Origin: Alcaligenaceae bacterium
GTDB taxonomy: Bacteria; Pseudomonadota; Gammaproteobacteria; Burkholderiales; Burkholderiaceae_B
Length of the DNA stretch: 64,000 nt
NCBI GenBank assembly: GCA_013416435.1
Contig: JACCEN010000013.1
Location: 155,544-219,543 of the forward strand
Reading direction: 5' to 3'
The notes under the pieces are model-generated. The model ran no database searches, had not been told where the DNA came from, and saw only the letters and a program-made list of their open reading frames with translations. Positions 1-8,785 of this stretch are shown here, in pieces (position 1 is the first letter of the stretch; each line of letters opens with the position of its first letter). Made by a program: the position numbers and the translations under genes.

Positions 1-83
1 ACGCCGGCGACGAGCACGATCAGCACGGCGGCGGCAATGATGGGCCAGACCAGGACATAAGCGGTCAAAGCGGTAATACTCAT
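1..83 (-). CDS. Small membrane protein beside an SSS symporter (partial)
   Basis: The frame starts at an ATG whose complement is at 81-83 and runs off the left edge. The visible 27 residues begin MSITALTAYVLVWP and form one hydrophobic segment. It lies 17 bases downstream of the symporter stop on the same strand, so the two are probably one transcript. Very short membrane ORFs of this kind are often found next to SSS transporters and annotated as putative transporter small subunits; that assignment is by analogy. The C-terminus is not visible. Confidence 0.6.
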   Translation of the reverse strand, partial: MSITALTAYVLVWPIIAAAVLIVLVAG

Positions 84-100
84 TTCTGCATCCTCTCTTA

Positions 101-1720
101 TCAACGTGTGTGGAACGCGACCACGCGTTTGCCGATCAGGTCAAAATCGAAGCTTTCGTGCGCCCTCAGGCTAAGGCCGATGCATACGACCGCGCTCGAC
201 CCATAGGCAACCAACGAGCTCATCAACACGGGATAGTCGCGTAAAAAGCCCACCGCGTAAGGAGCAAGCACGACCATGGTGACTGCACCCAGCAGCAAGC
301 CGGCCTTCTTGCCCAGCAGCCCGAAAGCCATCAGGCCGATCACGACGCCGCCGCCTATCGAAGCAAGCAGTTCCAGTGGAACGGCCATTACGCCGTTCAA
401 ATCGACCAGTTGGAAACGGGTAGCGACGAACATGGCGAAAGCGGCCAGCACGGATAGCGTGAACGCGCGGTTATCGACGCGGTTCCAGTACAGGCTTACG
501 ATGACGGGAAAAACGATTGCTCCCCATAATGCGCCGACGAACACCAGCATGGAAAGAATGTCCAGCTTCAATGTGGCGAACATGATGCCCAAAGCAGTGG
601 CGACGATCATCGTGGCACGGCCCACCCACAGCATGGTTTTGGGTTTAGGCTTGCCGCGAGCCAGATTCTTGCCGTAGACGTCGGTCATGAAAATGGACGA
701 AAGCGCCGCCAGGTCCGAATCCGCAGTCGACGACAACGAGCCGACAACCAGAATGAAAAACAGGCAAACCAGCACCGGCGACAGATACGTGGCCGCCATC
801 TGGGGGATCAGGTTGTTCAGATCGCCGTTCAGTGGCTGCACGCCGGCCAGCACCGCCAGCAAGCCCAGCATGCCAAGACCGATCACGATGGAACCGTAGC
901 CGATGGTGGCGGTGATGAAGGTAGGCTTGATCAAGTCTTCACGCACGGCGAACAGGCGCTGCGCAATGGTCTGGTTGCCTATGGCATAGGCCAGCACCGC
1001 CACGAAATATGGCGCCCCCTGTTCCAGTATCGCCTTCTTGGAAAAGAAATCCGCCTGGTCGCTGGTGAGCCGCGGCAGGCCGCTGACGAATAGCTCGGGG
1101 CCGCCCAGCTTGAAGAAGATCACGGGAATGATGATGACGGCCGCCAGTATCATCGCGACGAGCTGGGCGAAGTCCGTCAGCACCGATGCACGGAACCCCG
1201 ACCACAAGGTGTACGAAAGCACGCCCAAGGCCACAATGAGCACGCCCTGGTTGAAGGAAAGCGGCGACAGCATGGAAACCAGAGCGCCCGCCGCCGTGAA
1301 ATTGACCATGAGGCTGATCACGCTGCCCAGGACATTTGAGACGGCCAGTATCATCTGGCTGGATCGACCGTGGCGGGCATGCATGATTTCCGCCAGCGTA
1401 TGCGCATTGGGGGCCACCTCGCGAAACCGGCGCCCGAAGGGGTAGATGAACAAAATCATCAGCGCCCCCCACATGCCGTAATGCAGTGCGCCGGACAGTC
1501 CATATTTGTAGCCCGAGCTGGCCGCCGCATAAAAAGAGGCCGCCCAGACCCAGGTAGCGGTCATGCTGGCGGCCGACATGCCAAATCCTATGGCACCGTT
1601 TGATGTCATGTATCCGTCTGCGTTTTCATTTTTTTTGCTGATCTTCAATGTCATCAGAAACGACAGGCCGTAGAAGCCGAACAGCAACAGCAGAACTGTA
1701 GAAAGAGACAGTTGGCTCAT
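101..1720 (-). CDS. Sodium:solute symporter family (SSS) permease
   Basis: A 539-residue polytopic membrane protein with the length and spacing of SSS transporters, which couple Na+ influx to solute uptake. It has about 13 hydrophobic segments, an early region with ADGYMTSNGAIG and the family-like TATWVWAASFY, and later SSTADSDLAALSS, typical of the Na+-site helix. The ATG at 1718-1720 is preferred because GGAGG lies just upstream; a start 12 codons earlier lacks this. The substrate cannot be read from sequence. A short partner ORF follows. A 9-bp inverted repeat at 1898-1927, about 180 bases upstream, could be an operator. Confidence 0.85.
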   Translation of the reverse strand: MSQLSLSTVLLLLFGFYGLSFLMTLKISKKNENADGYMTSNGAIGFGMSAASMTATWVWAASFYAAASSGYKYGLSGALHYGMWGALMILFIYPFGRRFREVAPNAHTLAEIMHARHGRSSQMILAVSNVLGSVISLMVNFTAAGALVSMLSPLSFNQGVLIVALGVLSYTLWSGFRASVLTDFAQLVAMILAAVIIIPVIFFKLGGPELFVSGLPRLTSDQADFFSKKAILEQGAPYFVAVLAYAIGNQTIAQRLFAVREDLIKPTFITATIGYGSIVIGLGMLGLLAVLAGVQPLNGDLNNLIPQMAATYLSPVLVCLFFILVVGSLSSTADSDLAALSSIFMTDVYGKNLARGKPKPKTMLWVGRATMIVATALGIMFATLKLDILSMLVFVGALWGAIVFPVIVSLYWNRVDNRAFTLSVLAAFAMFVATRFQLVDLNGVMAVPLELLASIGGGVVIGLMAFGLLGKKAGLLLGAVTMVVLAPYAVGFLRDYPVLMSSLVAYGSSAVVCIGLSLRAHESFDFDLIGKRVVAFHTR

Positions 1721-2072
1721 TCTTCCTCCAATGCACATCGCGTGCGTCGCGAGCACGACGCGTAACCCGAGCTAAGCGGGTATTTTGCGATGGATAAATG
1801 TCAGTCCGTGACCACAGGGAAAGCTGCGGAAGAGCGGCAAGCAAGTGCCGCGGGACTATCGACAAACAAGGCTGAAATGATCGAAACAGAGGCTCATGTA
1901 TTGCCTATGCACCATCGCAGGCAATACAGCTATTTCGTCAGCCACGACCCCGGACGAGGCCGGGAATTTTGATACCGAAAGACGCGGGAGCGCCCTTTGG
2001 GAAGACTGTATGATAGCAAACCGACCCGGGTCGTGTAAATGACCCCTGGAAGCCGGCAGGGGCAGCCGCAAG
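1721..2072. other. Intergenic region with a 9-bp inverted repeat
   Basis: No credible gene is seen here. It is the upstream region of the SSS gene and the downstream region of the SoxYZ gene. A perfect inverted repeat GTATTGCCT/AGGCAATAC with a 12-nt spacer lies at 1898-1927 and may be a regulator site or a hairpin. Confidence 0.5.
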
Positions 2073-2885
2073 TTAAATACTAGCCTTGAATTCCGCGTTG
2101 CGGCCGGCGTCTTCGAACCAGGCAAAGCGTAGGTCGCCGCCTTGCGGCGGGCTTGCGGTAAATCGCAAATATGGATTTGCCGCCAGCGACCGGTAGTACT
2201 TGGCCTTGACCAGCGGGCGCCCGCCAAGCGTTGCCTCGAACGCATCGATGATGCGCAAAGGCGGTGTGTCGCCGCTGGCGTTCGTCGCCAAGCCAGTATC
2301 CATGGGGTGATTGATCATGGTCAGAAACTCACCCGGTGTGCCTGGCTTCCACCCCTTGGGCAGCCGCACACGCGCCTGCATTTCCGCTGCGCGATCCACC
2401 TGCCCCGTCGGTGCCATGCAGCCGCTGGTCGTGACACGAACCGCGCGCTCCGCCACCACCACGCGCCCGTCTTCGGTGGTGGCGACGACCACGACCGATT
2501 GCGATTCACTGAGGCGGATGCGCGTGGCCAGTTTGATCAACCCGGCATCCTCGCCGAATTCGTACGATGCGACTTCGGGTGTCGGATTGCGGGTCGCATA
2601 CACGTCGAGCGACCGGATGCTGCGGCCTTGTCCCTCTAGCGCGGACTCTATCGATAGCGGCACCGAAGATCCGTCCTCGGCCACCAGCGGCAGTTCCAGC
2701 TTGATGCCCTCGCCCGTCACCGGACGATCGCCGATCTTCTTGCGCACGGCATCGAGCTTGTGCGCCTCTTGAGCCCAAGCGCACCATGGGATCACCGTGG
2801 CAGCCGTACCGGCCAAGGCTGCAAGCATGGCCCTGCGCCGCAATGGAGATGAGAGTCCGGAAGAAGATGCTGAAAAATATGTCAT
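2073..2885 (-). CDS. SoxYZ fusion, sulfur carrier protein
   Basis: A 270-residue exported protein. Residues 1-38 form a signal peptide with an RRR cluster (LRRRAMLAALAG) and a cut near AWAQ. The SoxY-like part follows and ends at Cys156 in TTSGC, the likely sulfur-carrying cysteine. The SoxZ-like part then starts (MQARVRLPKGWKPG) and contains the hallmark INHPMDTG. SoxYZ carries sulfur intermediates as Cys-bound adducts in the periplasm. Here the two subunits are fused, and the carrier Cys sits internally rather than in a C-terminal GGCGG tail. Its ATG overlaps the stop of the YeeE-type gene as ATGA, so it is the last gene of the operon. Confidence 0.85.
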   Translation of the reverse strand: MTYFSASSSGLSSPLRRRAMLAALAGTAATVIPWCAWAQEAHKLDAVRKKIGDRPVTGEGIKLELPLVAEDGSSVPLSIESALEGQGRSIRSLDVYATRNPTPEVASYEFGEDAGLIKLATRIRLSESQSVVVVATTEDGRVVVAERAVRVTTSGCMAPTGQVDRAAEMQARVRLPKGWKPGTPGEFLTMINHPMDTGLATNASGDTPPLRIIDAFEATLGGRPLVKAKYYRSLAANPYLRFTASPPQGGDLRFAWFEDAGRNAEFKASI

Positions 2886-3910
2886 GCCTGCAATGATGTA
2901 GAGTGATGCGCGGCACGCAGCGTCGCAAGCCACGCGCCGGCGACGATCGCCGCACTGGCGATCATGGATCCGTATGCCAGCGTGGTCAAGCCTGTCAGGC
3001 CCTGCCCGATGGAGCAGCCCAGCGCAAGCGCGCCGCCGATTCCCATCAAGGCGCCGCCGGACAAATAGCGCAGCATTTGCCGCGGCGACTCAAAGCCTTG
3101 CAGGCGATACTGTCCTCGCAGTACGGACGAAACGGCCGAACCCGCCAACACGCCCAGCACGATCGCGACGCTAAAACTCAGGCTGGCGCCCGTCGCGATC
3201 ATCGCGTAGTGGATCGTCTCGCCAATGGGGGCGACAAAGGTAAGCGATGCAAGCGGCACTGGGTCGAAGTCGTCGGCGCCCAGCCTGCCGGTCGCCCACC
3301 AACCCGAGACCACCAAGCCTCCGATCACGGCGCCGCCCGCGAGGTCGATCCTTCCGTATTTCCAGCTTTCCCGGCGGAAAGCAAAGACGAGCAACACCAA
3401 GGCCAGCAGCGCGACCACGACATGTCGCGGCATGCCGTCCGGCACGGCGATGCCGGCCGGGCTCAGCAGGCTCGACTCCGAAAGCAGTACGCGCAGCGGC
3501 GCGATGACGCCGGTCAAGGCCATATAGGCCGCAATGCCCAGGCAGATCAGCACCATGAAGGACCGAAGATTGCCCTGCCCCAGCAGCACCAGGGCTCGCG
3601 CGCCGCAGCCGTTTGAGAGCACCATGCCATAGCCGAACATGAGCCCGCCCAGCGGCAGCAACAACCAGGAAAACGCGGGCGCCATATAGAGCGACCGGCC
3701 GATATCGACCCAACCCGCCAGGACCATGAGATGTGTGCCGAGCAGCGCAACTGCCAGGGCGACGGCGAACGCCTGAAGCTTGTACCCCTTGCTTTGGCCC
3801 CATTGCTCCTGCAAGCCGCGGTGCAGGCAGAACCCGGTGATCTGCCCCGTTACGCCGAAGGCCATGCCTATGGCAAGGCCGGCCCAGAGCACGAGTTCAA
3901 CGTTCGACAT
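2882..3910 (-). CDS. YeeE/YedE family sulfur transporter
   Basis: A 342-residue polytopic membrane protein with duplicated halves. Conserved cysteine motifs are GFCLHRGL near residue 30, SNGCGAR near 103 and GCSIGQG near 300. In the YeeE/YedE (TsuA/PmpA-like) family such cysteines line the path for thiosulfate or other reduced sulfur. It sits between the flavocytochrome c subunits and the SoxYZ carrier, so transport of sulfur compounds linked to periplasmic sulfide or thiosulfate oxidation is a reasonable inference. Its stop overlaps the next ATG by four bases. Confidence 0.85.
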   Translation of the reverse strand: MSNVELVLWAGLAIGMAFGVTGQITGFCLHRGLQEQWGQSKGYKLQAFAVALAVALLGTHLMVLAGWVDIGRSLYMAPAFSWLLLPLGGLMFGYGMVLSNGCGARALVLLGQGNLRSFMVLICLGIAAYMALTGVIAPLRVLLSESSLLSPAGIAVPDGMPRHVVVALLALVLLVFAFRRESWKYGRIDLAGGAVIGGLVVSGWWATGRLGADDFDPVPLASLTFVAPIGETIHYAMIATGASLSFSVAIVLGVLAGSAVSSVLRGQYRLQGFESPRQMLRYLSGGALMGIGGALALGCSIGQGLTGLTTLAYGSMIASAAIVAGAWLATLRAAHHSTSLQA

Positions 3911-3958
3911 AATTTTCCTGCTTCCGTTGTGCGCCCAGGGGCCTGGCCAACCCGGCGG

Positions 3959-5260
3959 TCAGGCGCGCGTTCCCCATGTGTCCAGCGCAATGGCGTTATA
4001 CCACGCGACGCCATAGTCGGCCTCAAGCTTGCGGAACTCGGCGCTCGCCTCTTTGGGGCTGACACCGCCGGAGTCCTTGACTTCGATAAGCTTGCCGTCT
4101 TCCACGCCGTACACGCCGGCTACCGAAATGCCATAGTCAGGTGCGATGAGGCTGTAGCAGGTATTGGAAAACGAGGCCGCCGCGGGCGCTTTGCCGGCCA
4201 GGGCACTTACGATGGCGGCCGCGGCCACCTTGCCCTGCGCATTCGCGCAAAACCCCGACTTGGGCATGGGTGCGGCAATGCTTGCGTCGCCGACCACATA
4301 GACATCGGGAACCAGCGAGGACTCGAAGCTTTCGGGCTTGACCGGCACCCAGCCGCTTTCGTTGGTGACGCCGGCAAGCTCGGCGATCGCACCCGCCTTC
4401 TGAGGCGGCACGATATTCAGCACGTCCGCTACATGCGACTGGCCGAACTCGGTTTCCACCGCGCGCTTGGCGGCGTCCACCCGTACGACCTTGCCGTCCT
4501 TGGACATAGGAACCCATTCGATCATGTCGCCGTAGAAGCGCTTCCAGCCGTCCTGAAAAAGGCCTTGCTTGGAAAAAGCGTCTTTTGCATCCAGGACGAT
4601 GATTTTGGACTTGGGTTTATGTGTCTTGAAGTAATGGGCAACCATGCTGACCCGCTCGTACGGCCCGGGAGGGCAGCGGAAAGGATTGGGCGGCGCCGCC
4701 AGAATGAAGACCCCGCCATCGGGCATGGCTTCCAGTTGATGTTTGAGCAGCGTCGACTGCGCTCCGGCCTTCCATGCATGCGGGGCCAGCCTGGACGCCG
4801 CCTCGTCGTAGCCCTCGATGGCTCCCCAGCGAAAATCGATGCCGGGAGAAAGCACCAGCTTGTCGTAGGCGAGCGTTTGACCGCCTGCAAGGCTGACTTT
4901 GCGCGCACCGGCATCGACACCCGTGGCGAAGTCGTGGATCACCTCGACGCCCAGTCCGCGCAGTTCATCGAATCCATGGGCCTGGGCCTCGAATGTGCGC
5001 AGGCCGCCGAAATAAAGGTTGGTGAAGGGACAGGTAACGTAGCGCTTCAGCGGTTCCACCAGCGTTACTTCGATGGCAGGGTTGCGGCGCTTGATGTATT
5101 TGGCGGCCGTCGCGCCCCCGAACCCGCCGCCGATCACGACGACGCGACCGGCCGAGGCCCGAACATAAGAAGGAAGGGACAGAAGGACGGCACTCGCGGC
5201 GGTTGCCTTGCCGACCGACTTCAGCCACTGGCGACGGGATGCTTGTACGGAGTTGCTCAT
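3959..5260 (-). CDS. fccB: Sulfide dehydrogenase (flavocytochrome c) flavoprotein subunit
   Basis: A 433-residue protein. The N-terminus has a twin-arginine-like SRRQWLKSVG and a hydrophobic stretch ending near SYVRASA, so it is exported folded with FAD. The Rossmann motif VVVIGGGFGG follows at about residue 40. Cysteines in VTCPFTN and PFRCPPGP, and one in SGFCANAQGK, match the redox cysteines of the FCSD family, and VYVVGDAS is the second FAD motif. FccB oxidizes sulfide and passes electrons to the cytochrome c subunit. The start at 5258-5260 has AAAGGA upstream and overlaps the fccA stop (ATGA). A longer in-frame extension would destroy the signal peptide. Confidence 0.9.
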   Translation of the reverse strand: MSNSVQASRRQWLKSVGKATAASAVLLSLPSYVRASAGRVVVIGGGFGGATAAKYIKRRNPAIEVTLVEPLKRYVTCPFTNLYFGGLRTFEAQAHGFDELRGLGVEVIHDFATGVDAGARKVSLAGGQTLAYDKLVLSPGIDFRWGAIEGYDEAASRLAPHAWKAGAQSTLLKHQLEAMPDGGVFILAAPPNPFRCPPGPYERVSMVAHYFKTHKPKSKIIVLDAKDAFSKQGLFQDGWKRFYGDMIEWVPMSKDGKVVRVDAAKRAVETEFGQSHVADVLNIVPPQKAGAIAELAGVTNESGWVPVKPESFESSLVPDVYVVGDASIAAPMPKSGFCANAQGKVAAAAIVSALAGKAPAAASFSNTCYSLIAPDYGISVAGVYGVEDGKLIEVKDSGGVSPKEASAEFRKLEADYGVAWYNAIALDTWGTRA

Positions 5261-5619
5261 TTCGATGGGTCCTTTTTGCTGTCTTGCCCTGGAATTTCTG
5301 CAAAATGCTTGGCCAGCGCGTGGATTTGTTCTTCGCTGTAGCCTTTTGCCAGCCGGTTCATGATGGTCGTGCCCGCGGGCGGCGCATCGGACCGGAACGC
5401 GATGAGCTGCGAGCGGAGGATGCTTTCGGGTCGGCCCGCGATCGACGGAATGCCGCCCGGCGACCGCCCATCCGTGCCATGGCAATTTGCACAGGACGCA
5501 GCGATGATGGATACGTCAAACGTGGACTGAGCCGCGGCGGCGGACGGCAAAAGCGCCGGACCCGCCAGCGTAGCGGCCCACAGCGCGCTGGACGATGCCA
5601 GCCTCTGAGCAATGTGCAT
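5257..5619 (-). CDS. fccA: Flavocytochrome c cytochrome subunit, monohaem
   Basis: A 120-residue class I cytochrome c. A signal peptide covers about residues 1-31 (ends SAAAAQ), the haem-binding CANCH follows near residue 44, and a distal methionine in TTIMNRLAKGYS is the likely sixth ligand. It is first in the operon with fccB and should take electrons from the FccB flavin. The start at 5617-5619 has GGGGGA upstream and gives a proper signal peptide. Single-haem FccA subunits are known as well as dihaem ones; this one has one CxxCH. Confidence 0.85.
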   Translation of the reverse strand: MHIAQRLASSSALWAATLAGPALLPSAAAAQSTFDVSIIAASCANCHGTDGRSPGGIPSIAGRPESILRSQLIAFRSDAPPAGTTIMNRLAKGYSEEQIHALAKHFAEIPGQDSKKDPSK

Positions 5620-5719
5620 GATTCCCCCTGTAACCTTATGTGCATAGATGATGGACGGAATGGTAGCCATGCCCTTCATTTCTTCAAAAGACCTTTTTTG
5701 CCTTTGCATATAACCAGGA

Positions 5720-5837
5720 GGGGTCAGACCCCCGTGAACAGACGCACCGCGGTGGGGTCAGACCCCCTACGGGGTCTGACCCCAGGTCTTGCAGGCCTTG
5801 TGAAACAGGGGTCGGACCCCGTACGGGGTCCGACCCC
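5720..5837. repeat. REP-like palindrome cluster (one half, two full copies)
   Basis: A half-element (GGGGTCAGACCCC) lies at 5720-5732 and full 30-nt palindromes at 5754-5783 and 5808-5837. The last copy reads GGGGTCGGACCCC/GGGGTCCGACCCC, a paired change that keeps the stem. The cluster lies between the divergent fccA and P450 genes. Confidence 0.9.
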
Positions 5838-5933
5838 ATGCGCAACAGTGGTATAGCCTTCGTCAACCGCCGCATCCCGCATAATGGCCACATTGCCCGA
5901 CGAAGCGAAGGGCATCCTGTTGCAAGGTGATGA

Positions 5934-7115
5934 ATGGAAACGGAATCCACAGGCCCCCATGAACCAGTATTGACGGCGGATTGGGATCCGCGATCGGAAG
6001 CGGTGCTGAGCGATCAGATCGCCGCATTCGACCAGATGCGCAGCCGCTGCCCTGTTGCAAGAAGCCAGTACGGATACGCCAGCGTGTTCCGGCACGGCGA
6101 TGTCCTGCGAGCCTTGCTGGATCACGAAACGTTCAGCAGCGCCGTCTCGCGCTTTCCCTCCGTGCCCAACGGCATGGATCCACCCGAGCATACCGAATTC
6201 CGCCGCATCATCGACCCATATTTCAGTCCTGCGCGCGTGGCGGAGCTCGAGCCCCACTGTCGACGCATCGCGTCGGACCTGGTCGCCATGATGCCGGACG
6301 GCGCCGAAGTCGACTGGATGGAAGATTTCGCCCAGGTTTTTGCCTTGCAAGTGCAATGCGCGTTTCTTGGATGGCCCTCTTCCCTGCACGAGCCCCTGCG
6401 GCAATGGACGCGCAAGAACCATCACGCCACGCTTGCGCGCAACGACGCAGCCATGGGCGCGGTGGCCATGGAGTTCGACGGCTACATCAGGGATCTGCTT
6501 GCCATCCGCCGCGCCGCCGGAAACAACGCACCGGACGATGCCACCACCCGCCTTCTGCGAGAAACCGTTCACGGACGCCGGCTCACGGAAGAAGAGATCG
6601 TCAGCATCCTGCGCAACTGGACCGTGGGCGAACTGGCCACCATCTCCGCATCGGTCGGTATCCTGACCCATTATCTGGCGACGCACGAAGCCCTGCAGCA
6701 AACGCTGCGGCAGCAACCCGGGCTGCTGCCGGCCGCCATTGATGAAATTCTGCGGATACACCCGCCGCTCATCATGAATCGCCGCATCGCGACACGCGAT
6801 GTGCACATTGCGGGCACCTTGATCGCGCAGGGCGAACGCCTGGCGCTGCTCTGGGCGTCCGCCAATCGTGATGAAAGGGTCTTTGGAGATCCGGATGAGT
6901 TCCGGCTGGACCGGGACCCCGCCTTGAATCTTTTGTATGGCGCGGGCATACACGTCTGTCCGGGCGCGCCTCTGGCGCGGGCCGAGCTTCGCATCGTGCT
7001 GGAAGAACTGTTGACCTCCACACGCAATATTGCCCTTGGGAAGCGCCTGGCCCCGGTCAAGGCTTTTTATCCCGGCAGCGGATATTCGCAATTGCCCATT
7101 GCCATCAAGCGATGA
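5934..7115 (+). CDS. Cytochrome P450
   Basis: A 393-residue soluble bacterial P450. The haem-Cys loop YGAGIHVCPGAPLARAE is near residue 340, the ExxR helix is EILRIHP near residue 265, and PPEHTEFRR is the C-helix. The I-helix reads VGELATIS rather than the usual AGxxTT, so the acid-alcohol proton relay looks altered. It would be an O2- and ferredoxin-dependent monooxygenase, but no ferredoxin or reductase gene is adjacent and the substrate is unknown. The ATG has AAGGTG upstream. It converges on the methyltransferase gene with 15 bases between them. Confidence 0.9.
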   Translation: METESTGPHEPVLTADWDPRSEAVLSDQIAAFDQMRSRCPVARSQYGYASVFRHGDVLRALLDHETFSSAVSRFPSVPNGMDPPEHTEFRRIIDPYFSPARVAELEPHCRRIASDLVAMMPDGAEVDWMEDFAQVFALQVQCAFLGWPSSLHEPLRQWTRKNHHATLARNDAAMGAVAMEFDGYIRDLLAIRRAAGNNAPDDATTRLLRETVHGRRLTEEEIVSILRNWTVGELATISASVGILTHYLATHEALQQTLRQQPGLLPAAIDEILRIHPPLIMNRRIATRDVHIAGTLIAQGERLALLWASANRDERVFGDPDEFRLDRDPALNLLYGAGIHVCPGAPLARAELRIVLEELLTSTRNIALGKRLAPVKAFYPGSGYSQLPIAIKR

Positions 7116-7130
7116 GACCGGCCGGGATCG

Positions 7131-7844
7131 CTACTGCGCGGTTCCACGCCGATAGACCAGCATGCGTCCCTTGTAGTCGCGCCGCCCCAGCCCTTCCGGC
7201 CGCCGGCCCAGCCGGGTTTCGCTGACGAGTTCAAAACCATATGCCGCCATTTCCCGTGTAAATGCCGGCCTGTGGCCGCGATCAGGGTCCACCAGCCAGA
7301 CTTCCGCATCGGGCAGAGCATGGTCGTCGATGAAGAAGGCCAGCGCCTGCGGCGCATCGCGGTCGTATAGCAGGTCGCTGCCCACGATGAGATCGTATCG
7401 GGCGGACAAGAGATCCGCGCCTGTGTCTTCGCTACACGGCCGATGCGCGATGCCCCATTGGCCATGCCGGTATTTCAAGGGCGCCAAGCCATTCAGCCCG
7501 GCATTGTCGTCGAGGAAGCGGCGGGCAAGGGGATGGCGATCGCTTGCGGTGATACGCGCACCGCGGCGATGCGCGACCAGGCTGGCCAAGCCGAGCCCGC
7601 AACCGATTTCGAGGATGCGCTCGCGATGGCAGACCGGACGGCGGGCCAACTGCGCGGCCAGCTGGACGCCGGAGGGCCACACCATTCCGAATAAAGGCCA
7701 GGATGCGGAACATATGCCAAGGCGTGCCGCAGCGCCATGAGGATCGTAATACTGGTGCCGGTCAAGCAGCGACCGTATCGCCAAGCCTTCGCCTTCCGCA
7801 ATGGAAACATACTGCAACTTGGTGCCAAATCCGTTCATCATCAT
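7131..7844 (-). CDS. Class I SAM-dependent methyltransferase (Methyltransf_16-like)
   Basis: A 237-residue protein with a clear SAM-binding fold: LEIGCGLGLASL near residue 80, acidic loop TASDRHP after the second strand, and DLIVGSDLLYD near residue 150. The WPSGVQLAAQL stretch before motif I and the SDLLYD motif resemble the Methyltransf_16 family of protein lysine methyltransferases. The target is unknown and might equally be a small molecule. It is transcribed towards the P450 gene and divergently from the DUF2249 pair. Confidence 0.75.
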   Translation of the reverse strand: MMMNGFGTKLQYVSIAEGEGLAIRSLLDRHQYYDPHGAAARLGICSASWPLFGMVWPSGVQLAAQLARRPVCHRERILEIGCGLGLASLVAHRRGARITASDRHPLARRFLDDNAGLNGLAPLKYRHGQWGIAHRPCSEDTGADLLSARYDLIVGSDLLYDRDAPQALAFFIDDHALPDAEVWLVDPDRGHRPAFTREMAAYGFELVSETRLGRRPEGLGRRDYKGRMLVYRRGTAQ

Positions 7845-8052
7845 TTAAACACCATTTATTTTCAGACAAATACACTAGATCCGGCCAGTATGCCTCAATT
7901 GCATGCGCAAGGCCATCTGCCGGCCCTCGCATGGCGGACAACCACACTGCGCATGGGGTTCCCAAATGGATTTCGCCGGCGGCTACCTATAATCAAAACG
8001 CCTCATCGCATGCTCAGGCATGCCTCACACGTACCGCAAAAAGGAATCCATC

Positions 8053-8325
8053 GTGGCCGAACCGTCCATTCCCGTTCTTTCGCAGACCGCCTACCCTTTC
8101 GACGCCCGGGGTGTCGCCAAGCGCTTCCGCCATGCCGCCATATTCGGCGCGCTGTCGGCCTTGCAGCCCGGCGAGACCATGCGCTTTTGCAATGATCACG
8201 ACCCTTTGCCTCTCCTGCAGCAACTGCAAGGCTATTTTGGCGACGATGTCCGGATCGAATACGTGTCGCGCGAACCCGGCGAAATCGTGATCGACTTTCA
8301 CGTCGTGGCGGACAGCCGCGCCTGA
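8053..8325 (+). CDS. DUF2249 domain protein
   Basis: A 90-residue protein with the DUF2249 pattern (GVAKRFRHAAIFGALSAL, ETMRFCNDHDPLPLLQQL). The GTG at 8053 is preferred because AAGGA lies eight bases upstream; an ATG 11 codons earlier has no ribosome site. A possible -10 TATAAT is at 7988-7993. DUF2249 proteins are TusA/SirA-like folds often found near denitrification or NO-response genes, but a role has not been shown here. A second DUF2249 gene begins five bases after its stop. Confidence 0.8.
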   Translation: MAEPSIPVLSQTAYPFDARGVAKRFRHAAIFGALSALQPGETMRFCNDHDPLPLLQQLQGYFGDDVRIEYVSREPGEIVIDFHVVADSRA

Positions 8326-8330
8326 CACGC

Positions 8331-8591
8331 ATGAACACCGGCCTGTCCCCTGCCGGCGCCACGGACCTCGTGCTGGATGTCCGTGGTCTCATGCCTCCGG
8401 AGCCCCTTGAGCGCGTGCTGGACGCGCTCGCAACGCTTCCGCCCTCGAAGCGCCTGCTGATGGTCATCGACCGCGAACCTCGCCCGCTATACGGGATTCT
8501 GCGGCAGAACGGCTTCCTGCACGCTTGCACCGCGCGTACCGACGCCGCGTTCGAAATCCTGATCTGGAAGGGTCCGGACCCGTCGGTTTGA
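8331..8591 (+). CDS. DUF2249 domain protein, second copy
   Basis: An 86-residue protein starting a few residues before LVLDVRGLMPPEPLERVLDA, the DUF2249 signature, with the later FEILIWK strand. It follows the first DUF2249 gene by five bases and is clearly in the same operon. The two proteins are divergent in sequence, so they may have separate jobs or form a heteromer. A REP element starts 17 bases after the stop. Confidence 0.8.
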   Translation: MNTGLSPAGATDLVLDVRGLMPPEPLERVLDALATLPPSKRLLMVIDREPRPLYGILRQNGFLHACTARTDAAFEILIWKGPDPSV

Positions 8592-8607
8592 TGCCCTGGG
8601 ATGTCCC

Positions 8608-8664
8608 GGGGTCAGACCCCGTACGGATGCCCCTGGGGTCAGACCCCGTACGGGGTCTGACCCC
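8608..8664. repeat. REP-like palindromes (half and full)
   Basis: A half-element is at 8608-8620 and a full GTAC-centred palindrome at 8635-8664, directly after the second DUF2249 gene. Confidence 0.9.
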
Positions 8665-8785
8665 CACTCCACCGATTAAAAATACGCCCTCTTCATAACA
8701 AATGAATAATAGGGTGTTATGGCCCTTGTTTCCGGTTTAAAATCGGCCAAGCCATTACATAAAGACACATGGGGTTACATTCCAG

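Noticed and set aside
3731..5341. A 536-residue plus-strand ORF opposite fccB
   Set aside because: It is the antisense of fccB and the YeeE-type gene, open because of the GC3 bias. It shows no domain and no plausible start.
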